A program made the position numbers and the translations under genes. Positions 15,782 to 21,995 of a stretch of DNA of 64,000 bases are shown piece by piece (within the stretch, counting starts at the first letter, position 1; each line of letters starts with the position of its first letter). The notes beneath the pieces were generated by a model. It saw only the letters and a list, made by a program, of their open reading frames with translations. It had not been told where the DNA came from and ran no database searches. The stretch covers positions 1,901,262-1,965,261 of the forward strand of contig NZ_LT800494.1 of the NCBI RefSeq assembly GCF_900166665.1, in the 5' to 3' direction. The stretch comes from Cytobacillus gottheilii (GTDB lineage Bacteria > Bacillota > Bacilli > Bacillales > Cytobacillaceae).

Positions 15782-15801
15782 AATATCATGAGGTGTTCAG
15801 T

Positions 15802-15966
15802 GTGAAACGAGTCCAAGTAACTGATGAAGATAGTCCATTTTACGGCAGAAAGGGAACTATCCTACAGACTAAGAGATACTTTAACGTTGTGCAGCTAGAC
15901 GACTATCCTTATGAGGTTAATTTTCCAGACGATGAAATTGAAATTATTGAGGAGGAAGAAGAATGA
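15802..15966 (+). CDS. Small SH3/KOW-like protein, 54 aa
   Basis: A GTG start follows ATGAGGTG. The segment VTDEDSPFYGRKGTI followed by FNVVQLDDYPYEVNF is the pattern of a KOW/SH3 barrel that binds RNA or protein, and the C-terminus is a run of Glu. It overlaps the next gene by 4 bp (ATGA), indicating coupled translation. Confidence 0.65.
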   Translation: MKRVQVTDEDSPFYGRKGTILQTKRYFNVVQLDDYPYEVNFPDDEIEIIEEEEE

Positions 15967-16148
15967 TTGCAGTAATTAAACAGCAGGGAGCAGGTAGTTT
16001 TGAATTGCAGCATAAGCATAATATTGATTCAAAGATCGTTTCATTTGCTATGAGAAATAGTGATCCAGAGGTTTTGAAATCATCTGCAGAATTGGATTGG
16101 GTTAAGTCAGACAGAGGGAATGTGTTGTGGACTGCTCAGTTAGTTTAG
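15963..16148 (+). CDS. Hypothetical protein, 61 aa
   Basis: The start ATG overlaps the stop of the upstream gene, whose Glu codons GAGGAGGAAGAA supply the SD. The product is mixed and polar with a Trp-containing end (DWVKSDRGNVLWTAQLV). No family is recognised. Confidence 0.65.
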   Translation: MIAVIKQQGAGSFELQHKHNIDSKIVSFAMRNSDPEVLKSSAELDWVKSDRGNVLWTAQLV

Positions 16149-16149
16149 T

Positions 16150-16166
16150 TGTTAGAAATAAATTAT
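16150..16166 (+). repeat. SPBRE copy next to ribosome binding site
   Basis: TGTTAGAAATAAATTAT, about 4 bp before the SD AAAGAGGTGG of the HNH gene. Confidence 0.5.
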
Positions 16167-16182
16167 AGAAAGAGGTGGCAAA

Positions 16183-16908
16183 TTGACGAGTTATTGTAAC
16201 CTAAATACTAAAAAAGAATGTAAAATGAGAACCTCCTATGTGGTTAATCATAGGATTATTAATGGAATAGAGCATAAACTTTGTTCCGATTGCAAAATTT
16301 GGCATCCCTTAACTGAAGAACACTTCTATAAAAATAAATCATCTGCTGACGGTTACAATCCTTACTGTAAACAAAGAACAATTGAGAGAACATTAGAGCA
16401 CAGGAACAGCAACAGAGAAGAAAATCTAGCGAAAATGAGGGTTTATGGAAGAGAGTACATGAGAAGACCAGAAAGAAAAATACCACAAAGAGAAAACGCT
16501 AGAAGGATGAGAGAAAAGGGACAATTAAGAAAGTGGCAAAACGACAACCCAGAGAGAATTAGGGAGTATAACAAAAGGAGAGTGGAATCAAAAAAGCATG
16601 ATATAACGGAAGATGAATGGTTCGCATGCTTGGAATTTTTTAATTACAGTTGCGCATATTGCGGTACTTCTGATGATACTCACTATATACTCTACAAAGA
16701 ACAGTTGCATAAAGAACATGTTGATCACAATGGGAGCAATTACATAGACAATTGTGTGCCTTCTTGTAAGTTATGCAACAGCAACAAACATGAAAAGGAG
16801 TTTAGAGATTGGTATACTCCTGATAATGAAAAGTTTTCCAAAGAAAGGTATAATAAAATTATAGAATGGCTCACTAAAGAATGTTTTATAGCGTTAAACT
16901 TAGTCTAA
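16183..16908 (+). CDS. HNH endonuclease, 241 aa
   Basis: A TTG start follows AAGAGGTGG. The N-terminus carries a zinc-ribbon-like HKLCSDCKIWHPLTEEHFYK segment, the centre is very basic (Arg-rich, about residues 65-125), and residues about 155-220 form the HNH domain: CAYCG, then EHVDH with the catalytic His, and CVPSCKLCNSNK with the second Cys pair. Such enzymes nick or cut DNA and occur in phages as homing endonucleases or packaging nucleases. It stands alone among small early genes, which favours a free-standing homing-type enzyme. Confidence 0.8.
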   Translation: MTSYCNLNTKKECKMRTSYVVNHRIINGIEHKLCSDCKIWHPLTEEHFYKNKSSADGYNPYCKQRTIERTLEHRNSNREENLAKMRVYGREYMRRPERKIPQRENARRMREKGQLRKWQNDNPERIREYNKRRVESKKHDITEDEWFACLEFFNYSCAYCGTSDDTHYILYKEQLHKEHVDHNGSNYIDNCVPSCKLCNSNKHEKEFRDWYTPDNEKFSKERYNKIIEWLTKECFIALNLV

Positions 16909-16910
16909 CA

Positions 16911-16945
16911 ATGAAGAAGCTGACCACTTAGATCAGCTTCTTCAT
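16911..16945. terminator. Bidirectional terminator between convergent genes
   Basis: ATGAAGAAGCTGA and TCAGCTTCTTCAT form a perfect 13-bp stem with a 9-nt loop. It follows the HNH gene and also contains the last codons of the minus-strand zinc-ribbon gene. Confidence 0.7.
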
Positions 16946-17101
16946 TCCACAATTGCTACACTCACGAAGGAATTTACCATCGCCAACTTTACTTATGAAA
17001 TGGCTACGTCCGCAGTTATCGCATTGTCCCGAGTTCTTATCAGGGAAGTCTTTATAATCATATGTGATAGATAGGTCTATGTTATTATAATCTGGTTTCA
17101 T
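16928..17101 (-). CDS. Small zinc-ribbon protein, 57 aa, minus strand
   Basis: The ATG lies 7 bp after GAGGTG on the minus strand; an earlier in-frame ATG has no SD. Residues about 28-52 contain CDNCGRSHFISK and CSNCGMKK, a complete CxxC/CxxC zinc ribbon, probably nucleic-acid binding. It runs against the early operons, so it may be expressed in the lysogen or constitutively. Confidence 0.75.
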   Translation of the reverse strand: MKPDYNNIDLSITYDYKDFPDKNSGQCDNCGRSHFISKVGDGKFLRECSNCGMKKLI

Positions 17102-17164
17102 GACGTTCACCTCAGATAACAATATAGCATGTCTTTTAACTCAATAAAAGTAGGGGATAATAAA

Positions 17165-17488
17165 ATGGCAGATAAGGTAATATTTGAATTTCTGATTGAA
17201 GAATATGATAAATTTGGAGTATCATGCATTACTGCAAGTGTTATTGACAATAAAGAAGAATTGTTAAGCAATTTAAACACTGAAAGGGAAGATCTAATTG
17301 CTTTATCAGATGAAAATGATATCGCTCTTTATGACTCAGCAAGAGTAGATGTTGATGAGTATCGAGCAAGATTATCGGATTTTAACCTACCATTAATTAC
17401 GCTTCTAGGAATTGTTCGAGATATTAAAAGAATGTCTAGTGAATTGAATAGTAGTGAGGATCGAGTGATTAATACATTGCTTTTATAA
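17165..17488 (+). CDS. Hypothetical protein, 107 aa
   Basis: I chose the ATG after TAGGGGAT; an upstream in-frame ATG lacks an SD. The product is acidic and helical (ELLSNLNTEREDLIALSDEN) with an opening strand (DKVIFEFLIEEYDKFGVS). No family is recognised. Confidence 0.6.
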   Translation: MADKVIFEFLIEEYDKFGVSCITASVIDNKEELLSNLNTEREDLIALSDENDIALYDSARVDVDEYRARLSDFNLPLITLLGIVRDIKRMSSELNSSEDRVINTLLL

Positions 17489-17503
17489 GGAGGGATATTA
17501 AAA

Positions 17504-17695
17504 ATGAAAATCTACAAAGCGGACGGCACATCAGTGGACATTGCTGATGACAAAATAGAAGTTATAGAAATCAAACCTGAAAACATTAAAGAAATCATAC
17601 AATCTTCCACAGGTGTTGATATACTCATGTATGATGGATCAGCCAAGCATTTTTATGGAGCTAAAACAGACGGTCATTCGATACTGTTTGATTAA
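17504..17695 (+). CDS. Hypothetical protein, 63 aa
   Basis: The ATG follows AAGGAGGG. The product is beta-rich (MKIYKADGTSVDIADDKIEV) and acidic. The family is not recognised. It is the last plus-strand gene before the minus-strand gene and the Xre regulator. Confidence 0.65.
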   Translation: MKIYKADGTSVDIADDKIEVIEIKPENIKEIIQSSTGVDILMYDGSAKHFYGAKTDGHSILFD

Positions 17696-17701
17696 AACAA
17701 T

Positions 17702-17719
17702 CATTTCAATATTGAAATG
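17702..17719. promoter_or_regulatory. Perfect 18-bp palindrome
   Basis: CATTTCAATATTGAAATG is an exact palindrome six bases after a stop codon. It has no loop and no T run, which suits a dimeric protein binding site better than a terminator. Confidence 0.5.
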
Positions 17720-17755
17720 TAATTGCAACAAAATATTTGTTTTATAGATAAAAAC

Positions 17756-17787
17756 AGCCTGCCGATAAACTAAATCAGCAGGCTTTA
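17756..17787. terminator. Bidirectional terminator
   Basis: AGCCTGC and GCAGGCT form a 7-bp GC-rich stem with a 15-nt loop. T-rich DNA follows on the plus side and AAAA precedes it, so it can serve both converging genes. Confidence 0.65.
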
Positions 17788-17795
17788 ATTATGTA

Positions 17796-17957
17796 TTAAG
17801 CTATATCTTCATACCAGTCTTTGTTGATAATATCCAAAACATCTAAAACAATTACTTGTCCATCCGGCATTACAATCACAATTTTACCACCACAAGCTAA
17901 ATCTACTTCAAAATCTAAACCTGCTGCAACTAGAGTAATTTCGCCAACTTTTTTCAT
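17796..17957 (-). CDS. Hypothetical protein, 53 aa, minus strand
   Basis: On the minus strand an ATG follows AGGAGG at 9 bp. The product begins MKKVGEITLVAAGLDFEVDL and ends INKDWYEDIA. It is beta-rich, with a central ACGGKIVIVMPDGQVIVLDV hairpin, and acidic near the end. The gene diverges from the Xre regulator at 18103, so the two may share the 145-bp intergenic control region. No family is recognised. Confidence 0.65.
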   Translation of the reverse strand: MKKVGEITLVAAGLDFEVDLACGGKIVIVMPDGQVIVLDVLDIINKDWYEDIA

Positions 17958-18071
17958 TGATAAAACCTCCTAAATTATATTATGATACACATGTAGAGTA
18001 ATAGAAACACTGTCTATGGATATTATATAATTCTTATAAGAATAAAACAAACACAAAATTGCTTTTTAATA

Positions 18072-18086
18072 CACACAAATTGTGTG
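18072..18086. promoter_or_regulatory. Palindromic operator candidate upstream of Xre gene
   Basis: CACACAA, one base, TTGTGTG: perfect 7-bp half-sites ending about 17 bp before the Xre start codon. Position and form suit autoregulation by the Xre protein or control of the divergent small gene. Confidence 0.55.
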
Positions 18087-18102
18087 CGTGGAGATGATCT
18101 TA

Positions 18103-18795
18103 ATGGAAGTGCTAGCTAAAAGATTAAAGTGGTTAAGAAATAACAAGGGATATGCCCAAAAAGAAGTTGCAAAAATGATAGGTATGACAACTAGTGCCTA
18201 TCAAAAATTTGAGCTGAATGAAAGGCAGCCTAAATTAGACATATTGTTGAAGTTTTGTGATATTTACGATGTAACGTCCGATTTTCTGCTTGGAAGAGAA
18301 ATAGATAATATTGAATTGGAAAGATTGAGAGTAATGTTGAAGCAAATGAGTCATCGAGTGTCTGTGTTGACCAGTAAGCACAAGGAATTTTTAACGAAAA
18401 TCAGCAATATGAGAGCAATGATGATTGAAGTAGCAGCAGAAAAAGGTTTTAACCATTCAGAAACAGCTGAAATTTCTAAAGAGTTAGATGCACTCCTATC
18501 ACAGGTTACCGCATTACAACAAGAATTGGTTCATCAAAGCTCTAGAAAAAATGATATAGTAAAAATGTACATCGAAGTATTTCTAGAAATACCATTTTCT
18601 AATGCTAAGTACGATAGCCTAATAAGTGAGTTTGCACCTTACACACTTCATGAACAAGCCACTCTATTTGAAACGTTTGACTTAATACTAACTAGTAATA
18701 CTCTAGGCAGTTTAGGATCAATTAAAACTGATGTTCCATATGAAGAGATTGATGAGATAAAGAAAGATGTAGCTAAAAGGATTAATGGGTTTTAA
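18103..18795 (+). CDS. Xre-family regulator, 230 aa
   Basis: I chose the ATG after GGAGATGAT. Residues about 1-60 form a typical Xre/Cro helix-turn-helix (LKWLRNNKGYAQKEVAKMIG, then TSAYQKFELNERQPKLDILL). Residues about 62-150 are helical and likely coiled coil, and the rest is a helical domain of unknown type rather than a peptidase or LexA-like domain. Its place just before the arbitrium locus suggests a role in lysogeny control. The palindrome upstream is a likely operator. SPbeta also has Xre genes near this position. Confidence 0.8.
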   Translation: MEVLAKRLKWLRNNKGYAQKEVAKMIGMTTSAYQKFELNERQPKLDILLKFCDIYDVTSDFLLGREIDNIELERLRVMLKQMSHRVSVLTSKHKEFLTKISNMRAMMIEVAAEKGFNHSETAEISKELDALLSQVTALQQELVHQSSRKNDIVKMYIEVFLEIPFSNAKYDSLISEFAPYTLHEQATLFETFDLILTSNTLGSLGSIKTDVPYEEIDEIKKDVAKRINGF

Positions 18796-18825
18796 AACAC
18801 TGATTTTATTGTTTGAAAAAAGTTA

Positions 18826-18854
18826 CGAGAATATCAATCTTTTTGATATTCTCG
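18826..18854 (+). terminator. Strong hairpin after Xre gene
   Basis: CGAGAATATCAA and TTGATATTCTCG form a perfect 12-bp stem with a TCTTT loop. There is no T run after it, so it may be a weak terminator or a processing site. Confidence 0.55.
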
Positions 18855-18883
18855 GTATTCAATTATAAATAAATTGGTATACT
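18855..18883 (+). promoter_or_regulatory. Probable promoter with SPBRE in the spacer
   Basis: AATTATAAATAAATTGG occupies the 17 bp between a weak GTATTC and TATACT. A TATAAT also follows two bases later. It drives the small gene before aimR. Confidence 0.5.
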
Positions 18884-18904
18884 GTATAATAAGAGGTGAA
18901 AATG

Positions 18905-19060
18905 ATGGATAAATTAGAAATATTTGGAGTAATTCCGTTTAATAGTTTAAAAGAGAAGCGAAAAGCAGTACATAAGCTAAAGTCTGAATTTGGTCAAAAT
19001 TTCTCATATACTGTAGATAATAGCATGATTGCTTACAAATCCTCCGTTTTTCAATATTAA
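18905..19060 (+). CDS. Hypothetical protein next to aimR, 51 aa
   Basis: The second of two adjacent ATGs lies 6 bp after AGAGGTG. The product (MDKLEIFGVIPFNSLKEKRK, then KLKSEFGQNFSYTVDN) is basic in the middle and polar. It sits alone between the Xre gene and aimR with its own SPBRE promoter. No family is recognised. Confidence 0.6.
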   Translation: MDKLEIFGVIPFNSLKEKRKAVHKLKSEFGQNFSYTVDNSMIAYKSSVFQY

Positions 19061-19086
19061 TATTCTTTCGTGAATAAACAGGTTTG

Positions 19087-19141
19087 TATTGTAAATAAAT
19101 TAATAAATTATATTGACTACCATATCTTTACCAAGTAAAAT
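19087..19141 (+). promoter_or_regulatory. aimR promoter with upstream SPBRE
   Basis: SPBRE TATTGTAAATAAATTAA (19087-19103) ends 9 bp before TTGACT (19113); a 17-bp spacer leads to TAAAAT (19136), 30 bp before the aimR start. The SPBRE suggests that the prophage master repressor controls aimR. Confidence 0.8.
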
Positions 19142-19171
19142 AAAGTTATAAATTGGTGAAGGATGAAGAAC

Positions 19172-20317
19172 ATGTCAAAGCTTACATTGAAACAAATGAT
19201 GTTGAACGAGATCGAAGCTGCACCAAGAGGACTAGCTGAAGAATTGGCTAAGATTGCGGGATATTCAAGTGGTACAAACTTTACAAGAACCTTAAAAGAC
19301 CCAGACAAGGACATTGAGAAACTAGATGGATTTTTCAAAGTAGCTCTTCACCTTTTTCCTAATGAATATGAAGAGTTACTGAAGAACTTTGTTGATGAAA
19401 TAAACCCAAAAAGAATAACAGCTAGATTGTGTTTAGAGTATCTTACTTTGTATCATATGTATGAATTGAAAGAGGCACTTCTTAATAGAATGTTAACTTC
19501 TAATAGTAGAGACGTGATTGATTTCGCCAGTGTGTACCATGTACAGCATCTTTATGAAATGAAAAAACTAGATTTCTCAGATGCGATTTGTAAGCTGAAC
19601 TCATACTCCAATTCAAAACCAGAAGTTAAATCATTTGCTAAGATCTCTCAAATATATTGTTATTATGCAATTAGAGATATTACAATGTTAAAACTCCAAT
19701 TGGACGAGTTAGAGAGTGAGATAAGTAATATTAAAAATGCTTTTATTAGAAACTCATATATGGGAAGATTGTTTCGTATAAAGGTTGATATCAGTTTTCA
19801 TAGCGGAAACATTGGAGACCTATTGGAGCAAATATTTATTCTTGATAAAGCATTAGATCCTACTAAGTCCATGACATACCTCCAAATAGGTAACTCTTAC
19901 ATGTTAAAAAGCTTTGATAAAGCAATGGAGTTTTACAAAAAAGCTTTAGAGTGTAAAAACAATAAGACAGAACAACAGATTAAACAAAGCATAAATTTCA
20001 TTTCCTGTCTTTGGAATAAAGTTGACAATTTTTGTAGCGATGGAACAATGAGCAATGATTTATTTTACTATGCGAGAACCAACAACAAAGCAATGGCTGA
20101 AGATATATTAGATAATATTGATTTTGAGAAATTAAACAATCACCAAAAAGCGTTTAATCATTATTATCGAGGTATTCTTGAAAATAACAAGTATCATTTT
20201 TACAAATCTATAGAATTCTTTAACAAAGCTGGAGAAAAGTTTTACAAATTGATCCCAATAATGGAATTGAAAAAGCTAGGTGAAAATGAAGTTATTCTTG
20301 AAGCGTTGTCAGCATAA
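19172..20317 (+). CDS. aimR: AimR arbitrium receptor/regulator, 381 aa
   Basis: I chose the ATG 8 bp after AAGGA; an ATG nine bases upstream lies too close to it. From memory of the SPbeta protein (386 aa), segments align along the whole length: PKRITARLCLEYLTLYHMYE, NAFIRNSYMGRLFRIKV, YLQIGNSYMLKSFDKAMEFY and the end FYKSIEFFNKAGEKFYKLIP followed by MELKKLGENE. Residues 1-60 are the helix-turn-helix (APRGLAEELAKIAGYSSGTN) and the remainder are TPR-like repeats that bind the arbitrium peptide. In SPbeta and phi3T the peptide-free dimer activates aimX and favours lysis; bound peptide stops this and favours lysogeny. aimP follows 30 bp downstream. Confidence 0.93.
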   Translation: MSKLTLKQMMLNEIEAAPRGLAEELAKIAGYSSGTNFTRTLKDPDKDIEKLDGFFKVALHLFPNEYEELLKNFVDEINPKRITARLCLEYLTLYHMYELKEALLNRMLTSNSRDVIDFASVYHVQHLYEMKKLDFSDAICKLNSYSNSKPEVKSFAKISQIYCYYAIRDITMLKLQLDELESEISNIKNAFIRNSYMGRLFRIKVDISFHSGNIGDLLEQIFILDKALDPTKSMTYLQIGNSYMLKSFDKAMEFYKKALECKNNKTEQQIKQSINFISCLWNKVDNFCSDGTMSNDLFYYARTNNKAMAEDILDNIDFEKLNNHQKAFNHYYRGILENNKYHFYKSIEFFNKAGEKFYKLIPIMELKKLGENEVILEALSA

Positions 20318-20347
20318 GCTTAAAACTTGAAAGGAGGTGAAATACAA

Positions 20348-20503
20348 ATGAAGAAGCTAATTTTAAAATTAACCTTGGCTGCATCTCTACTTTTCGCAGG
20401 TGCAAGTGCAGTTTCAGCAGACGAAGGAAAACAATCTGCAGAAAATGAAGTTTATAGTACTTTTACTACTAAACAACTTGATCCGGGCGGCGGCGGAAGC
20501 TAA
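20348..20503 (+). CDS. aimP: AimP arbitrium pro-peptide, 51 aa
   Basis: A perfect SD (AAAGGAGGTGA) precedes the ATG. Residues 1-24 are a classic signal peptide: MKKLILK, a hydrophobic core LTLAASLLFAGA, and AVSA before the cleavage site. The pro-region leads to the C-terminal LDPGGGGS. By family logic the last six or so residues (PGGGGS or DPGGGGS) are the mature signal taken up by the oligopeptide permease. It lacks the RGA-type ending of the SPbeta and phi3T peptides. The glycine codons are GGC GGC GGC GGA, strikingly GC-rich for this AT-rich DNA. A hairpin terminator follows. Confidence 0.9.
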   Translation: MKKLILKLTLAASLLFAGASAVSADEGKQSAENEVYSTFTTKQLDPGGGGS

Positions 20504-20526
20504 ACATTAAATGCATTTATACATAG

Positions 20527-20560
20527 ATGGACACTTGTTGCTAATTGCAACGGTGTCCAT
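20527..20560 (+). terminator. aimP terminator / aimX attenuator
   Basis: ATGGACAC-TT-GTTGC and GCAAC-G-GTGTCCAT form a 13-bp stem with a small bulge and a 5-nt loop, followed by TTTGTATTTT. In the arbitrium system readthrough beyond aimP into aimX is the regulated step, so this hairpin may be the control point. Confidence 0.75.
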
Positions 20561-20578
20561 TTGTATTTTAGGCGAAAA

Positions 20579-20610
20579 AGTCCAATTTATAAAAATATAA
20601 AAATCGGAAC
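20579..20610. promoter_or_regulatory. 32-bp inverted repeat, copy 1, after aimP
   Basis: Left arm AGTCCAATTTAT and right arm AAAAATCGGAAC flank 8 bp. They match the two perfect copies at 24751 and 28581 in 10 of 12 and 11 of 12 positions, with identical spacing. It lies between the aimP terminator and the candidate aimX, where the AimR binding site is expected. AT-rich -10-like DNA (TATAAA) lies at its centre. Confidence 0.7.
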
Positions 20611-20632
20611 GAAACTGGGGAGGAAGATGGGA

Positions 20633-20821
20633 ATGAAAAAGCAAGCTTCAGCATTACAGCAATTAAAAATGGGATACTTTGTAGCAAGGATGGAGAGATT
20701 TGAGCGTGAATCAAATAAGTGTGTACATTGTTGGCAGGGAAATTGTGGCTGCAATACAAAATCAACTGTATCAGATAGTGCATTTATCAATTATGAAGGT
20801 AATGAATTACAATATGTATAA
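20633..20821 (+). CDS. Candidate AimX, 62 aa
   Basis: I chose the ATG 9 bp after GGGGAGG; the earlier frame runs through the aimP terminator. The product is basic at first (MKKQASALQQLKMGYFVARM), has a zinc-knuckle-like CVHCWQGNCGC, and a polar tail. It is the only gene between the aimP hairpin and a strong terminator, exactly the place of aimX in SPbeta and phi3T, where a short protein of about 50 residues inhibits lysogeny. The identity rests on position only; no sequence resemblance was seen. Confidence 0.6.
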   Translation: MKKQASALQQLKMGYFVARMERFERESNKCVHCWQGNCGCNTKSTVSDSAFINYEGNELQYV

Positions 20822-20825
20822 GATA

Positions 20826-20870
20826 AAGCGTAGGTGATTAGAGACAATCTAACGATACCTACGCTTTTTT
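20826..20870 (+). terminator. Intrinsic terminator after candidate aimX
   Basis: AAGCGTAGGT and ACCTACGCTT form a perfect 10-bp stem with a 21-nt loop, followed by TTTTTT. It closes the arbitrium unit. Confidence 0.85.
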
Positions 20871-20922
20871 ATTGTAAATAAATTGATTTTATTATTTACA
20901 GATTAGATAAATGTGGTAGAAT
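20870..20922 (+). promoter_or_regulatory. Promoter with upstream SPBRE
   Basis: SPBRE TATTGTAAATAAATTGA (20870-20886) ends 8 bp before TTTACA (20895); 16 bp later is TAGAAT (20917). It drives the small genes and the sigma factor that follow. Confidence 0.8.
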
Positions 20923-20962
20923 AGTAGTATAGAAATAAAGTATTGAAGGAGTGTGTCTCAGA

Positions 20963-21145
20963 ATGTCAAGTAAACTTGCTAACATCAATGAGCAACGCTA
21001 CAAGAATTACTATCAGGCTACTGGATCAGATAATTGCTGCATAGAGAAAATAAACTACATAGACATATTCCCAGTACAGCCCGATAAAGCAAAGGAGATG
21101 AGAAAAGGTTACATGAAGATGCTTTCAGATATACATAAAAAATAA
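20963..21145 (+). CDS. Hypothetical protein, 60 aa
   Basis: The ATG follows AAGGAGTG at about 11 bp; in-frame GTGs lie within the SD region. The product (MSSKLANINEQRYKNYYQAT, then NCCIEKINYIDIFP) is basic with a pair of Cys and ends in a Lys-rich helix. Family not recognised. It is the first gene of the unit that carries the sigma factor. Confidence 0.6.
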   Translation: MSSKLANINEQRYKNYYQATGSDNCCIEKINYIDIFPVQPDKAKEMRKGYMKMLSDIHKK

Positions 21146-21150
21146 ATTAA
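21134..21150 (+). repeat. SPBRE copy next to ribosome binding site
   Basis: CATAAAAAATAAATTAA contains the stop codon of the upstream gene and lies about 5 bp before AGGAGG. Confidence 0.5.
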
Positions 21151-21168
21151 TAATAGGAGGTGAAGAGG

Positions 21169-21345
21169 TTGGGATTGAAAGTTTACTCAATTGAAGGAAA
21201 ACTGTCAGTGCCGGATAATTTAACACATCAAGAAATGTTAAGTTTGTTTTATGATGCATTAAAAGAAAAGGGAATTCATTTTGCGGGAGCTACAAAAGAG
21301 GTTGGGCACGTACATAATGAATTAGATAGATATAGTTGCTTATGA
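21169..21345 (+). CDS. Hypothetical protein, 58 aa
   Basis: A TTG start lies 8 bp after AGGAGG. The product has a strand (LKVYSIEGKLSV) and a helix (THQEMLSLFYDALKEKGIHF) with a polar tail, an alpha/beta layout. No family is recognised. It lies between SPBRE copies just upstream of the sigma factor gene. Confidence 0.6.
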   Translation: MGLKVYSIEGKLSVPDNLTHQEMLSLFYDALKEKGIHFAGATKEVGHVHNELDRYSCL

Positions 21346-21357
21346 AAATAAATTATT
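21341..21357 (+). repeat. SPBRE copy next to ribosome binding site
   Basis: TATGAAAATAAATTATT contains the stop codon of the upstream gene and ends a few bases before GGGAG of the sigma factor gene. Confidence 0.5.
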
Positions 21358-21375
21358 ATAGGGAGATTATCTGAG

Positions 21376-21954
21376 ATGTATAAAGGGTTTAGCAACGAAG
21401 AATTAATTAAATTGTATAGAGAGAATCAAGATGAAAATATTAAAGATTACTTTTTTGGAGTTAATAAAAATTTAGCGTTCAGCATTTGTAATAAATACAT
21501 AAAGCGACATGATAAACTAAGAGAAGATGTGGAATCTGAAGCATTAGTGGGATTAGTAAAGGCATTTAATACTTTTAATTTAGATAAAGGATATAAATTT
21601 ACTACTTATGCCGGAATGGTCATTAGAAATGAAGTTTTAAAATTTTTACACCAAGTAAACAAAATCAACAAATTAAATACCTGCAGTCTATTTGCAAAAT
21701 TGAATTCTGACGATGAGTCTCTGATGATGATTGATTTAATTTCAACAGGGGAAATTGGGATAGAGGAACTAGTTATCTTAGATGAAGCTTCTGTAAATTT
21801 CTTAAGCAGAGCAACGGAAAGAGAAAGAGATATATTCATATTAACTTACTTTGAGGATGATCTAAGTCAGCGTAAGATAGCTGAAAGGCTGGGTGTTAGT
21901 CAAAGGACTGTATGCAAAACGTTAGGAAGAATAAATAAATTGCTAAGTGCGTGA
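21376..21954 (+). CDS. Phage RNA polymerase sigma factor, 192 aa
   Basis: The ATG follows AGGGAG. Residues about 10-85 are region 2: IKRHDKLREDVESEALVGLV, then NTFNLDKGYKFTTYAGMVIR, the core-binding and -10-binding helices. Residues about 135-190 are region 4 with a helix-turn-helix (ATERERDIFILTYFEDDLSQ and RKIAERLGVSQRTVCKT). It fits the sigma-70 family as in phage and sporulation-type factors. It would direct host RNA polymerase to a set of phage genes, possibly late genes outside this window. Its gene follows the arbitrium unit under an SPBRE promoter, so it should be off in the lysogen. Confidence 0.88.
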   Translation: MYKGFSNEELIKLYRENQDENIKDYFFGVNKNLAFSICNKYIKRHDKLREDVESEALVGLVKAFNTFNLDKGYKFTTYAGMVIRNEVLKFLHQVNKINKLNTCSLFAKLNSDDESLMMIDLISTGEIGIEELVILDEASVNFLSRATERERDIFILTYFEDDLSQRKIAERLGVSQRTVCKTLGRINKLLSA

Positions 21955-21995
21955 TTATATGAAGAAAAAATTCTATTTTATATGGAGGGGACAAA

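Noticed and set aside
20348-20503. Phr-type peptide of a Rap system instead of AimP
   Set aside because: The upstream protein aligns with AimR along its whole length and has an N-terminal DNA-binding domain, which Rap proteins lack.
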